The notes: generated by a model from the letters alone, not told the origin. Counted from the first letter of the stretch, positions 1 through 13,227 are shown. The stretch: DNA of 64,000 nucleotides from Ectobius pallidus (GCA_964059195.1 CAXKWD010000004.1:120438043-120502042), one strand, 5' to 3'. Translations and numbers: made by a program.

Positions 1-879
1 AATTAATTATTCAATAAATAAAAATGTCTTCTTTTATAATGTATAGCCACTACATAATAACTACATAATATAAAAAGGCTCAATTACAAATTTGTGTTGA
101 AACAACAATTTTCTTTGAAAAGGTAATTGAAAAATATTTTAACTTCAATGTTTTTCTCAGTGTGACTTCTGTGCACAAATTTGACAAGCTCAGGAATTCT
201 AGGAGTTAGGCTCTAACTTAGGGCTAATATCAAATCACTGCTGTATCTAGCCGATTTCTTTGTTTGTCGAGAATCCCTGCTCTCACAAAATTGTTGTCGA
301 AAACTTCATGAGATACCGCTGCTTGCCGAATGTTCTTGTTATTGAATGCTGAATGCCTCATTTAAACATAAGTTATGAAAATTGTTTTGTATAACATTCT
401 AATAATAATTATTAATTTAAAGATATTTTGATTCAACAACTGATAGTCATGGACACGGATAAATTCAACCCATCTCGTTTTACGCACATTGCTTTCAAAA
501 TCCCCCTTTATCGGCAACCTTTTCATATGTGTTGCCCGATTCACCCTGGGACAAATCCTATGGACCACCGGTTGGGAACCATTGCTTTAACGGATGGCGA
601 TTGTGATTCATCGGAGATTCCCCAGTAATTACTTATGAATAATAACCACAGTTTTTATTACAGTTTTTTAACTTGATGTATTTAAATTACCGTTACCGAA
701 TTTATACATAATCACCGTTTCCTTAAGTGATTCCTTTCCTTAAGTAAGGTAACAGTAATAAATTAATGTATTCAGACATAAACGTAACAACCTTTTTAAA
801 GAGAAGGTTCAAATATACGAGAAAAACGCAGGTTTAGCCTAGTGCTCTATCCCTAAAATCAGAAGAATGACTCATTTAT
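1..879. other. No gene recognised
   Basis: AT-rich sequence with only short chance open frames. I see no splice-bounded exon, transposase motif or repeat that I can support here. Confidence 0.5.
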
Positions 880-1112
880 ATGGTTAATCATGAATCACTG
901 GACGGTGAAACATCTCCATACTGTAGCTTCTGTGATCAAAACAAAAATGTATTATTAAACACAGCATATATATATATATATATATGATCAAAAGGAGATA
1001 ATTATATGATAATTATTTATATTATGTGGTGTAACATTATAAATCTCGTATAATAATAAATACATTAATACAGTATATCAATGAGGTGGTCTAAAAAATA
1101 ATACAACAGATG
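880..1112 (+). repeat. Unclassified dispersed repeat (family D), copy 1
   Basis: This stretch shares ordered blocks with 15660-15880 (same strand) and with 4920-5110 (opposite strand). Shared blocks include 'actgaaacatcttcataaac'-like text, 'aatctcgtataataata' and 'tctaaaaaataa'. It contains an (AT)n tract at about 964-986. No coding capacity and no terminal structure were found, so the class is unknown. Confidence 0.45.
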
Positions 1113-1671
1113 AAAACTCACACCAAGCGCGATTATCGCCGATGATGAGATGATTAAAATAATACTACTTTGTAACTTGTGGCCGTAACTATGTCTGTGC
1201 TGTCTACCTTTCCTGTAGTTTGAAATTAGGCTATCGACATTTTACCGTACGCACTTACGATGCCTTTTACATGGACTGAGTGTAGGAGATTAAAGATTCT
1301 AAGCTTTAATTACAGTCTGCTCCGTTAATGGCCGTGTAATTTCTGTGATCGTGTTCAGTATTGAAGTGGGATACCAATTAACCCATCGTTCTATGATATT
1401 CGTGAGCGTTTGAATTGTAACGTGGCACAAAGAATTTCAGCGAAGCGGTTCAAAGCTCTATGGAAAATTATTGGATGCTACTCACTCAGTTGAATAACGG
1501 CTTCAATGGGTGGCACTTAAAAGAGCGCACGTTTTTGTTGCACCACTGAAGGCATACAAGTGGCCTCTTCTATTGATTATGCAAGTAAACCATATGCGAA
1601 TAAAATGCTATAACTTTATTTTTAATGAAAAACCTTTCTGTCTGTAAATTTAGCCTCTTTTTAACTGAGAA

Positions 1672-1760
1672 ATTTTCATCGGCTGCCACCGACCTGGTTG
1701 CAGTTGATAAGGGATTCTTTATGTTCCAAAGCTCGCGAGTTCGATCGCAGCTCAGGTCGA
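1672..1760 (+). repeat. Degenerate tRNA-like (SINE head) remnant
   Basis: A block containing 'gagttcgatcgcagc' resembles a B box (GGTTCGANTCC) and lies downstream of a weak A-box-like segment. It is probably an old SINE head. No TSD was found. Confidence 0.3.
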
Positions 1761-2752
1761 CGTAAGTTGTGTAGAAATGTATAGGCCTATTACTTGAATT
1801 TTATTTGTATGCATTGGGATAGGCCTATTCTTAGGCCTATGCTATATGAACAGTGCTTTTTTTGCCTGCCATCGGAGTACTATAGCCATAGGCTACACTA
1901 TTCCTCCGGTCCTGGCAACTTCTTGGCGAGTTTGTTCCATCGGTTTTGTCTGGTTCTGATGTATCCTAAGTAGGGGAAACGATTGATGATTTACCTGTTC
2001 GGTTTCAGCATATCCGATGGTAACGTCTTTATCCTATATATGTCAGCATTCGCGCGGGGGTCCGATTTCGTATTCTCCTAATACAGTGAGGAAACCCCGT
2101 GAGGACCTCACTCTGATTGGCTGCCACGCGGCGTACGAGAAAATTCTGGACATAATACTTTATCTTCTTCCTCGTCGTGGACACAGGAAACCTAAGCTCT
2201 CTCCCATGGCGTATGGCTCATATTCGGTTGTCTCACATTACGTTATATAGGAGGCAACATCCATATCTTGTTGCTTTTTTTTTTTTTTTCTATTACACGT
2301 TTTGCGAAGGTTGTAAATGCTTCGCTGGCTCCTTCCAATGTCCAGAAACTTATATTATTTCATATTTCACCAGCTTATGTTCCTGCCTGAGTAGTAAGTT
2401 ATTATGTCCTTTATAGGCAGTCACGTCAGCAAAATCAATCATAGATAAACCCAGCCTAAAACCCCCATTCCCCTTAGATATTACAAAAAGACAGACAAAA
2501 AATATGAAGGTAATATGAAGGGCAGTTTTTTATAAAAAATTTAAGTTTCTAAGGTTTCAAATACACGCGGGATTTTAGACAGTTGATCCATTTAAGTTCG
2601 TATGACCACCTATCAACCCTTAAAGAGAGGGTGGTTTTCAACCCCAACCATCGTTCTTCATCTTTATAAAGTTGTATGTTGTATCGAGTGTCGAAGACCA
2701 CATGTTATAAAATTACCCCTCAGAGGGGGTTGAAGTTCGTCATAGAAGGGGC

Positions 2753-2756
<4 letters not shown>

Positions 2757-2803
<47 letters not shown>
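2757..2803. repeat. (TA)n microsatellite
   Basis: Uninterrupted alternating TA of about 23 units. Confidence 0.95.
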
Positions 2804-2805
<2 letters not shown>

Positions 2806-3980
2806 GTTCTACACTGGGTTGATCCATGGTTAATTTAGTGACATCACCAGCTAAACAGAGTTTTTACTACTCCCCTGGACAAGACTTCTCCGCGCTTCTA
2901 TGTATCTTGGACACGTGTATATAATATAGGCTATTGCGTTTTGAGGCGATGAGCTTATATTGTATGGTACTCTGTCATCATGCACAGTGAACTGACCTAT
3001 TTAGCCTATTGTTATCAGCACCGCCACCGGGTTAGTGTAAAATTACAACACAATGAGCTTTGCTATTGTTATGCAGCGCTACGATCGCATTACAAGGTAA
3101 ACCGTGGTGCACGCTACTGGCAGGAGTGTTTATGGAATAGTTCACATTCTCGCACGACTGTTTGAATTAGCCCACTTTTTGTGTAAAAATGTGGTTAAGA
3201 TTTTATCGATAAATTCACGAGGAACGAAGATCTGACGATTTTTATAACATTTTTACTAAAACATTCAAGTCTATATGTGTCATACTTTATTATTTATGTG
3301 TATTATATTTATAAATTTATTTGGCTATTTATTTAGTTCTGAATGTATATATTGTAACTTTATACGCGTTAATTTATCTTGAGAATACCTGAACCTCTAA
3401 TTATATTTACTGTGACATTTAGAAAATGCCTACAGAATGATCTGAAGGTGAGACTATCGATTAGCGACGGTAGTGCTTACGGCGGTTCGCGTTCGCTTTG
3501 TCTTTGTTGGGCGCCAAGTATAATGCATATACTAAATTTCTGAATGTTTGAACCCGCCTCCGGCAATAGTCAGTCTATGAACACTACACTCCATCCTCAA
3601 GGTAGAAAGCGAAGGGCAACTTACTGGTAAAATTATTAGAATAATAATGCTGTTTTTCAGAACAAGGTTAATTAACTATTTTATTCAATTATAGTAATGT
3701 TGGGATCTGATGTTATTACGTGCAACACTGTTACAAATTGTTATTGATAATTAAACTTCTTAGGTAGATCGTTGGTGATGTTACAATAGCTTGCGGTATA
3801 TTATGATGACTGTTAGTGAATGTGTCTAAAATATTCTAAGTCCTGAAATTATTACAGCAGGAATTTTTCTAAGTTCTGAAATTATTTCCGGTGAAAAAGT
3901 TAAGAGTTCAATTAATTGTTCCTCGGAGCACTGGCTTTAATGCTCGCGGACGTTTCTTTCCACACACGATGTAGAATATG
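2804..3980. other. No gene recognised
   Basis: Mixed AT-rich sequence with short chance frames only. No supported exon or repeat. Confidence 0.5.
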
Positions 3981-3983
3981 CAA

Positions 3984-4170
3984 TTCAGAGCGGACTCCAA
4001 ATTTAACAGTAGACTCGGAGCGAACTCCGTAAGAGAAGTCGTCAGGAAGTCTAGTAACACTCGGAGCGGAGCTCCCGATGAGAAGTGGTGATGAAGTTAA
4101 GTATACTCGGAGAGAAGCTCCAGAAAAGAAGTGACTTAAAACTCGGAGCGAAGCTCCCGACAAGAAGTGA
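3984..4170. repeat. 46-bp tandem array with internal palindrome
   Basis: The motif 'actcggag' recurs at 4013, 4059, 4105 and 4141 (spacings 46, 46 and 36), and a weaker unit starts near 3984. Each unit carries a GGAGC-N3-GCTCC type palindrome such as 'ggagcgaagctcc', followed by an 'agaagt' block. Open frames cross it on both strands only because the unit lacks stops. It is a decayed array of about five small hairpin-forming units. Confidence 0.75.
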
Positions 4171-4919
4171 TTTTTGTTTCACTGCCATGATTATAGGAAA
4201 TCTAGGATTCTCATTTATTAACACCTCCCTTCTTAATTACTATAAGTGCACAAAGTCACGTGACACCTTTAACATATTTACATTGGTAATTATTTTAACC
4301 AATAATACTCCTTCTATAACAACATAGACCTACTCAGGATTTTCCGACACACTACTATATACCTGGATCTTATTGTTCGGCAATTCTAAGAACGGCTTTA
4401 CTGGAGAAATCGCTGAGCTATTGTATCACCACTGTAAGTCAGAAGTCTCACCTTTAACACAAAAGGCGACTTCTCAAAATAACTATGTATCAGTACCTTT
4501 ACACATGTAAGTATGATGGCAGCTACCTGCTTCTATTGTTCGTTGCTCGGCCTAATACTGTTACACTCTCTAAGGGAAATTCCTTTGTTTATCCCGTCTC
4601 TTCACTGCGTGTAACTACAATTTCATTTTGTTTAAAATTTAAATGAAATTGTTTAACTTTTATACCTTACTTTATTGATAAAATTGAATATTAATAATGA
4701 ATACTTCATTTTCTCTTGGTCATTTTGATACCCAACACCAGCTATGTAATGACATCAATATTATTTATACTAATTAGAGCAATTTATTATCTATCTATTT
4801 TAATTCAACTTATTAATTTCCTGCTAGGCCAGTTGTACTGCTATATGCTGCGTGCTGTAATTACCAAAACTCTTCGTCATGGAAATCAGATGATTTCTTT
4901 TTGGTATTAAACTAACAGC
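4171..4919. other. No gene recognised
   Basis: AT-rich. Short chance frames only. Confidence 0.5.
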
Positions 4920-5340
4920 TGCTAATAATAATATTTCGTGTTATTAATATTGTATTTACTATTATACGAGATTTATAATGCTTCGCCACACTTTTTTTTT
5001 TCATATCTTCTCTTCCTCACGTGCAGCTAACGTACCCAATCACGTGTTCAATGGACCGACCTCTTGAGGTCAAAGAAGCCACAGGTGTGAAGATGTTTCA
5101 GTCCTTGTGAATTTTTGTACATAAAAACAAGTGAACATAGGTGCGACAAAATTATGACGATAGGCACTTGCGATTGATTGAAATTCCACATTTTCTTACA
5201 TTAGATTTGTCACTTGATTCATGAGATAATTTGTAAAAAAAATTACGAAAATGATAGCCATAAATAAAGTATAAAGCATATAGATTTAAAGGTTCAAATA
5301 AAATTTTCTGTCTCTGTTTTAGGATTACAGAAATTAGAAT
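4920..5340 (-). repeat. Unclassified dispersed repeat (family D), copy 2
   Basis: In inverse orientation this matches blocks of 880-1112 and 15480-15880: 'tatacgagatttata', 'gaagatgtttcagtcc', 'aagtgaacataggtgc'. The part around 5170-5230 ('gattgaaattccac', 'cttgattcatgaga') also matches 61440-61505. No terminal repeats or coding sequence were seen. Confidence 0.45.
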
Positions 5341-5352
5341 TAACAATCTTAA

Positions 5353-5692
5353 TTACCCTCACGGTCCACCGTTGAGGAGTAGAGGATTCGTTCGCTCTCA
5401 TTACGCAGCGGGCCCGAGTTCGAATCCTGGTTGGGAAAAGTTACCTTGGTGTTTTTTTCACTTGTGAGACGAATTTTATGTACCTTTAGGCCCTTGTGGT
5501 TCCCTGACATCATTTGACAGTCATTTTCATCTTCATCCCATCCGCGCCTTGTTCGGTCGGCAAGAGTGTGTGTGCGACTGTGCGATTGGTGTGCTTTATC
5601 CTACGCATTCGTATTGTCTCGGAGATGACCCTGGCATTATGCTGATCACCCATTTGAAGAAGTCCTCCTTGTCCTTATCTGGTCAAAAATAT
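5353..5692 (+). repeat. tRNA-derived SINE (family S2)
   Basis: The 5' part is tRNA-like: an A-box region is followed by the B box 'gagttcgaatcct'. The body ('ccctgacatcatttgacagtc', 'tcatcttcatcccatcc', 'gtctcggagatg') matches, in the same order, the longer minus-strand copy at 17464-17905. SINEs are transcribed by Pol III and moved by LINE machinery. The ends are approximate because no clear TSD was found. Confidence 0.75.
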
Positions 5693-6093
5693 AGGCCTAT
5701 ATCTGTGATCTACAAGTAATTCCTCTCCTGATGGCAGCGTGGACCGTATAAACGTGGGCCACATAAACGAGGACTGCATACACGGTAGAGATTAAGCTAA
5801 GAATAAGAAAGAATGTTACCCTCAGTTCTCTTGAATTTACTGGACGGCAGTGGCGGCTATTCAGGGGAAGTAGGTGAAGTAGCACTTCACCAGTATTTTT
5901 CCTTTAAATACATATTTTTAAAGTTTATTTTCCATATCACGAATGTTGGTTTTTACTATAAATGTATCTGTATTTTTGAATTGCCCGCTGCGCCACCACC
6001 TGGTGTCAAAGCTAGGAGACACTGAGATCCTGAGAGCGCAGCGTGCTTCAAGTCGGCCGTGGTGAAGATAAGCTGGATGTCATTCCCTCCGTT

Positions 6094-6186
6094 GCATGGG
6101 TAGTCTGTTCGACTCAAAATGAGGATGACAAGCAGCAGTTTTCTCGCTTATCCCACATCCTCTAGGTGACGAGAACAGACTACCCA
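6094..6186. repeat. Long hairpin inside the hAT element
   Basis: The arms 'catgggtagtctgttc' and 'gaacagactacccatg' are exact 16-bp reverse complements. Further pairing lies inside them ('gaggatg'/'catcctc'). Confidence 0.9.
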
Positions 6187-6472
6187 TGAAGCAGTCCCCC
6201 TTGTTCAGGCATTTTCTTCGCCAGCACCTCACACTGTCAGCTCGGAGAAAGAGGTGGGCACGTTAGGTCTTCCATCATCTGACGGTAGGGGACCGTGATG
6301 TAGCGTGGGGGACCATCATTGTGGAGTAAGCAATGCTTTTCATCTTCACCGCCAAATTGGAATGTGTTAAATTCAGAAAAACTCGGATTCCACATCCCCG
6401 ATTAAGTATTCTGTCGCACTGGGAACACTAAGCGACTTCCTCTACCTCGATCATTAAAAATACTATTTTCTC

Positions 6473-6503
6473 GGGGAACTCTCACGCGATTTTCCTTGCC
6501 TTA

Positions 6504-6541
<38 letters not shown>

Positions 6542-6650
6542 AATTATTACAGTTAATATTATCATCATTATTACTAAGTTATCATTATTATTGTTATTAT
6601 ATTTTTTTGGCAAAAAAATAATTAGGGTAGAGAAAATCGCGTGAGAGGTC
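6473..6650. repeat. Inverted repeat with (ATT)n loop
   Basis: The left arm contains 'ctctcacgcgattttc' and the right arm 'gaaaatcgcgtgagag'. Pairing continues outward with mismatches, giving a stem of about 26 bp. The loop is an ATT microsatellite (about 6504-6540) plus AT-rich sequence. It could be a small nested foldback element, but no TSD was identified. Confidence 0.8.
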
Positions 6651-7050
6651 CCAGAGATGGATTAAGAGCCGAGCAGTTTAGATAGGCCTACTAATAATTT
6701 TTAAAACTATTTTAAGTTTGCTGTATGAAATGGTATTTGCAGCACACCCTCGTTTAGAGCCACGAGCCGCTACTGGGTGAATTCCGTTATTAACATAAGC
6801 ATGTGGCATTTTTTCTCTTCACCTAATTTTCCGGCCACGAGCCGCCACTGCTGGACGGTTGGTAAAAATTAGGACAACTAATACTTAAAACATAATAAAA
6901 TGTTATCTAATTTTTTACTGCAGGGAGACCAGGGAGACCCAACAAAATATGAACCTGCTGCGCGGTGCTTATCCACTGAGCGTGTGACTATGTGTTTTCT
7001 ATAGTCAAGGTCACGCATCTGACGCGCACGAGGTCTGGTTAACCTTGATG

Positions 7051-8356
7051 CAGTGGCGTCACGTGGGTAAAATATTTGGGTGTTCACATGGGGCTAAAAA
7101 TAGAAAAACAAAATACAGGACTTGCGAATCTCATCACTTGTAGAGAAAATGTACTCTTCTTTCTTTCTGTTCAGCGAACTTCTCGACAACTTTAAAGTTG
7201 AAGTGTTTCTTCTCGCGCACTAGACGTTTCTCTATTGCCAGCATTGCAAGTGCTGCACGGTATTCACACATTAATAAACAAAATTGCTTTTAAGTTCACT
7301 GGTAGAAAACGAACTAGCCTATTGAATGCATTTCCCAAATGGTTATAGTAGTGAACTATATATACTGTTCTACTCTTTAACTACTATAACTATTCTTTAA
7401 ACTACGCTAGAATTATTAATATTATATACACTACTAAACTAAACAAACAATCGCGACATCACAAAGAAACTACTACTTCACGCTGTGAGAATTCCAATTG
7501 AACTGATACAGAATTCCTGTTTGGGAGAGAATGTAACTGTAAACTTCGCACCCCTTACTACAAACAGGAACAGCAGACCACCTACCACCCGCTGGTTAAT
7601 CTTTGCTGGCCAGAAAAAAATTATATTTTGAAGTTTTTAGCAAAACACATGGTATAGACAGGCTGTGCTACAACTTATACCTTCCAGCTGAGGATGAAAG
7701 AGAAATCACTGTTCGGCTATGTATCAATGTACTAAAGTAAATATTTATTTATTTATGAATAATTATAATAATGGCATATTGATGTAGGTAATTGTGACAT
7801 AAACGACGGAATGAAGAGGAAATAAACAGGAAATCAAAGCTTCACTGTGAATTGCGACAATGCGACAACACTGTGCACACCTGTATAATAAGGGAAGATG
7901 GATGGGTCATAAAACAAGTTCCCTCTGGCAGCTCGCAAGTTGGATGAGATGGAGGGGTGGTAAGAAAAATATGTCTGAGAACTGTGGTGCCATAGAGCTC
8001 TGAGTTTACCGATGTTGCCGTCTTCAGTTGAAGGGGGAAAAATCAGATGCGTTGCCCGATGCTGCCCTCTTAAGGTCGGGTGCACGAATGACGTGTGATC
8101 CTGTCACACTTACTAGCTGCGGAGCCCCTGCTAACTTTAGGTAATGCAAAACGCAATACTAAGAGGTTCACCCCTTAGCTAGTGAACCACCTCGAGGAAG
8201 CCCGCAAAAGGGAACTAAATATACATCTTTCTATACAGCGAGACAGCAAACCATACAGGAATTATTATTTATTCAATAATACTGACAAAATTAGGTAAGA
8301 TAAAAATTATTAGGGGGTTCACGTGCTCATGTGATCCTATGCAGGAGACGCCACTG
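7051..8356. mobile_element. hAT-type element, non-autonomous, 1306 bp
   Basis: The left end CAGTGGCGTC and the right end GACGCCACTG are inverted repeats. They are flanked by a perfect 8-bp TSD, CCTTGATG (7043-7050 and 8357-8364). Subterminal similarity continues as 'gttcacatg'-like and 'ttcacgtgctcatgtga' blocks. No transposase frame is recognisable. The ends differ in the third TIR block from the 5848-6850 element, so this is a related but separate family. Confidence 0.9.
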
Positions 8357-8364
8357 CCTTGATG

Positions 8365-9479
8365 GATATGTGTGTACACTAAAACTTGTGATTGGAGCTC
8401 TGACAAACCTAATACTGTTCAAGATGTACCCCTCCACGATGAAATAAATGGCGTGTGGTGCGCCACGAGCGGAGAACGAATTATAGGGTAAATTTTTACA
8501 GTTGACGCCCGAAGTATGTGGATTCAATTTCGCCTCCGTTTTTCAAATAATTAACAGATAAGGAGCGTGCCTTTGCCTTTTTTCAACAAGATTCTGCCAC
8601 TACCCACATAGCCAATATTTCGATGAGAACAATTATTATCTTGGGCAAATTAAAGCATAAAGTATACAAAACAAATGCACAGACCCTGGAAGAATTAAAC
8701 AAAATATCCACCAGGAAATTGCCAGTATTTCGCAACGCGAAGACAAAAATGAATGGATAACGACGGTGGCCAGTTTAAGCACCTCCTCACATAACGTTCA
8801 TAACTAAAACCTTTAAACATAGTTAGGAAGTTGTTGTATAGTTGCATTAGCGCCACTCTGTTATAACCGAAGATGGCAACGTGCGACGCCATCGCGAACC
8901 GGAAAAACAACGCGCAGCCGGTTGGTTCAAGCAATACATTGATAGGAGGCATAACAGTTACGTGCTCATGCTGTTAAAAGAAAATCAGAGTATGGATATT
9001 AAGTATTTCTAGAACACTTATGTTACGCAGCATGATTTATTCATGAGCATAGGTAGGTTTAATATGGAAACTCGTTCTTAGATGTGCGTGCGGATCGAAT
9101 GTATGTATTTTACATAACATAAACACATACCCGTGTTATATAGCTCCAAGCCAGGATGGAAAAATATTATTTTGTGGTCTCTGAATCGACCATATGCAAA
9201 ATTATTTACAAATATACATATGTCAAGATATATCATCTCCCAACTCAAGTGTAGGAGAACAGTGTTAATTATTATTCTCAATTTCAAGCTAGTAGGCCTA
9301 CTCTTTAACATATTTCAATAAGGGACGTTGGACATCCTCGGAAAGATGGATGCTCCCATGCCCAGAACTCTGTGGACCTTATGGTAAGGGGTGAACTAGC
9401 TTCCATGTGTTATAGACCAGGGAATAAATAATATAAAATAAGAATCTTTAGTATAGAAATAAAATAAATAGAGCAGTAC
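8365..9479. other. No gene recognised
   Basis: I found no homology I can name. An 85-codon frame on the minus strand (8695-8952) shows no recognisable domain and has no splice support. Confidence 0.45.
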
Positions 9480-9551
9480 AAAATAAACCCCTACATAAAC
9501 AATTTGCCGAAGCTCATAGGCCCATCTTCTTCTTTTTCTTCCCCTTGTGCC

Positions 9552-9770
9552 TCACGGCGTCGGGTCTGCCTCGATCCATTTCCTCCATTCTCCTCTGTCC
9601 CTCGCCATTCTTCTCAATTCTCCCATTCCTTTCCCCCTTCTTCTTGCCATCCCCTCGATATTGTCTAGATATGTCGTTCTGGGCCTTCCTCTTCCTCTCA
9701 TTCCCTCCTTTCTTGCTTCCATCACCTGTTTTTGGATTTCTCTCCTCTCCCACATAGGCCCAAAACATGT
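9552..9770 (-). pseudogene. LINE reverse-transcriptase C-terminal remnant
   Basis: On the minus strand a 67-codon frame contains 'GRGRPRTTYLDNIE' and 'ELRRMARDRGEWRKWIE'. These match the typical extreme C-terminus of insect non-LTR retrotransposon ORF2 proteins (an RGRPR-TW-D-I block, then a MA-DR-WR block). Only this tail remains. The upstream endonuclease and polymerase parts are absent, as in a 5'-truncated insertion. The probable 3' UTR follows at lower coordinates (about 9310-9545). Clade (CR1, Jockey or another) is not resolved. Confidence 0.75.
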
Positions 9771-9799
9771 ATTATTGTAACTATTCTGTTTGGTTCAAA

Positions 9800-12700
9800 T
9801 AAGCGCAATAACATATATCAGCTGGCATTCATTACGAGAATCGAATGAATTATGGGATATAGACATAGAACATTGAATTATGGGAAATAAAGCAGACGAA
9901 CAACTTGACTACTCCATCGTCACGCCGATTTGGAGGTGAACCTATTTCCTCCCATTATTTATGTAAATGCTCAAGTAATCGAGGTTCTGCTCCCCCGGCA
10001 GATGGGCTTCGGTTTTTTAACTAAACCAATAGTGGCATGGCCTAAACTCTTTTGTGCACAGCTTTTACATGCACTTAATAATATAAAATAAAAGTATTCA
10101 CAGCTAACTTTAATGTGAGCAGAAATGGAAACAGGGTAAAAAGTAACAGCATCACTATTTTCATTGTTATTAATATAGCGACCTAACTGTTCATTTTGGA
10201 TTGAAGCAAGTCTCGGGTTGTTTCCAACTTCTTTTGTGTAAACTCTATACGCATTGTGTAAGACCCAGCTCGTTATATTGCAGTAATGCTTAACTCCGGG
10301 CGTCATAAATCCATTCTGACAAACGCAAAACTCTTTGACGTGGAGCAGGAAGCCTAGAGGCACATTTGTTTGCAATAAGCCAGCATTTTACATCCTAACT
10401 GGGCCCTATTTCTGTACTTTCATATTTAAGTTCAGTCTCTCGTACTATGTTTTGCTGTGTACAATTCGTTTTGTTTATAAAGTTTCTTCTTTATTAAATA
10501 AATCCCATCCGCAGGCGCCTCACAGCAAGATGGAGTTGAGGCTACACACTGTTCCTCAAATCTGTATTCTACACAACCTTACATCCCGTACTTACATAGA
10601 CTTGTTTTGTACCAGAATGAACTTCGGTTTTATAATAGCCTATCGTAACCAAAGATAGTAGTGTTTTAATTTCTCTCCCGCATAATGAAAATATAATGTA
10701 ATATACTGTACACATCAATACAATTTTAGGTGTTCTGAGATTTGCACCACACATTATCGAACTTATATTTCGACTGCTTCATTGTAATTGATATGAATAG
10801 GCCTATAATGACTCTATAATGCGAATACAAAAATAGACTATTAAGTCTTCAGTTATCTGCCAGATTTGTATGTATTATTGTGCTGAAGAATTGTCTTCTC
10901 TATAATAAGATTAAGTGTCTGTTTGTGTGGGATGGCCAGCCAAATCTACGGCACGCAGAAATCTTAACAAAATAAAAAAAAATAAAAATACATATGTCTG
11001 ATTGCATCGGATCTTTTCTTTCGCTTGCGGAAAACGTAATTTTTAGCAACAGAATGCATCAGATTGTCGAGCGCTTCGATTTTGTTAGCCCACTCTGCAT
11101 GATTCATTTGTTTATATCGTTTTGTACAACAAATAGTAATAATAGTAATAAACTTAGTCCTATTTTCTTACCTCAAACACATTTTTCAACTTTCTTGCGG
11201 TATTATAGATATTTCTGACAATAATTAAGGGCTAAAATATATCATACTTAAATTAGACATATTAGTAATTATGTAACTTTGATAATTTGACAATATTATG
11301 AAAATACAGTAAACACGATCTTACTTTGTTACCTCAAAACATACTGCTATCTTGTGGTAATATAGATTCTCTCCAATATGTATATTTTTTCTTAATGTCA
11401 TCAATAAAAGAAAGATCATGAAACTGCTCTTGATTCAGACGGAAGTAGGCTAACTTATACATACTCATCACCGTGTAGTTCTTGAATCATGCGATGGAAT
11501 TCACCGTGCGTTTTTCCCTGTCTTCCAATTTCACGCATACAAAATCTTCTCCTATTTCTTTCTCTTTCTTCATCTTTTAACTGAGCTTCAGATTAGTTAA
11601 CATGGCGTAGCATACATAGCTTTCTGTGTGTGGTAGTCTTAATTGTTCTGTTTGTTTGCCACACTCAATATTTTATACTTTTTACTTAATATATTATATA
11701 TATTAACTTGTTTTTTAAAATGTGTTCCATTTTAAACCGTACGCTAAAATTAAATAACGTTTTTATGTACCAAAAATAGCTGTTAATACCTATATGGTAG
11801 GTTGTAAATCGAAAGAATGTTGCCGGATAAACTTTAGTATGTATGTTACCAATTTATTGGATGTTGTTAGCTGTGTACCTTAAAAAATTGACGTTTAATT
11901 ACCAAATTTTCTACGATGCTGGGCATTGTGTACACTGCAGTGTCTGGAACATCGCAGTAAATTACCCTGATTTATGAAAATACGATACATTGTTGTAATT
12001 CATGGTGGTAAACGCTGATGTTCACTAACTTATCGATATCAATTAATATGTGATAACGATTAAAGGATAAATGTTCAACAAGATTAATGAGTCAATTCTT
12101 CATGTAATTATGTCAGGTGTGCTATCTCTTCATAGAATATGGTTAATATATTTAGAAAATAAAGCCCGAGTTTATCTTCCTTAGTTTAACAAACCAATGC
12201 ATGCATTAACTCTTCTAGTACTGTATATTATCCAGCACAATTCCACAACTCTTGTTGTTATTGATACATATGGGAAGAATTTGATCTTATGCAGCGGCTC
12301 AGAATCTTTCTCACAATGTGATACGTTTAGAGTTGTTTTGCTAGTTGTAAATTGCTCGTGTATTCTCTGGAATTCCGATGTATTCAATTTTCTTTGATAA
12401 GAATAAGAAGATGATTGTACAAATTTTAAGGTTGTTAATTCATTGTATAAGCATAAATAGCACTTACTCTGTTAAGTTAAGGTTTGAATAATTTACGAGT
12501 TCCAGCCACCTTTGTCTAACCGATACATTTTACAAGATTTAATTAGGGTAAATTGTTATCATATCTAAAAATATAATTTTTCTTGCCTTGAAAAAAAGCT
12601 TCGTAACGATATGAAACTTGTATGACATTCTTTAACGTAGTGTATGGCACTTAATTCACATAGACTCATACTTTCCTCATATAACTCGAATAGAAAATAT

Positions 12701-13220
12701 CATAGTGTTGTAAACATTCTACTGTGAAACCCCTATAGAGGCAGACGATATAAAAATGTTAAGATGATTTCAGAGTGATTGTAATGTGACAAGGAAAACA
12801 GACAGAAAAACTAAGTCCAAGAAAAGACAAAAAGCGTCTTTTTGCAAGGGTCTTGAATTCTCGAGTTTTTTGTTTTTTGTTTTTTTTTTGTAATATTGGT
12901 ATTAAGTTAGTAATTTATAATACCTCCCAGAATTAAAGGAACTCAGGGCGGTTGGCGTACTATACAATACGGTTTTACAGCTTTCTAATTTTATTTACCT
13001 GGCAATAGATAAATTAATAGCATATGAATAAAACAATTTTTTTAATAGCCAAGTTTAAATTAATCAGAAGGGACTTAGTTATCCCCGATTGCATGAAACG
13101 TTTTATTGTTAGATCTGTTGTGTTTAACATCTTTCCCTTAGGATTTGTCAGCAGTATTTTAGTGCATAACGTAACGAATGCTAACTAGGACTCTAATGGG
13201 TGCATTATTCTATTTGTCTG
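9800..13220. other. No gene recognised
   Basis: AT-rich, probably intronic or intergenic. Frames of 134 codons (9971-10375, minus) and 107 codons (10335-10658, plus) have no recognisable domain or coding-like composition. Confidence 0.5.
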
Positions 13221-13227
13221 TCTTGAA

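Larger units (their letters stand above)
5848..6850. mobile_element. hAT-type element, non-autonomous, 1003 bp
   Basis: The terminal inverted repeats CAGTGGCGGCT (left) and AGCCGCCACTG (right) are flanked by a perfect 8-bp TSD, CTGGACGG, at 5840-5847 and 6851-6858. An 8-bp TSD with CAG-type ends is diagnostic of the hAT superfamily. No transposase frame is present, so it depends on a partner element. The interior holds two strong inverted repeats (about 6094-6186 and 6473-6650), which are listed separately. Confidence 0.93.

Noticed and set aside
8695..8952. 85-codon minus-strand frame that looked protein-like
   Set aside because: No domain could be recognised and nothing around it supports an exon.
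9971..10375. 134-codon open frame, minus strand
   Set aside because: No recognised motif, no splice or repeat support. AT-rich DNA of this length gives such frames by chance.
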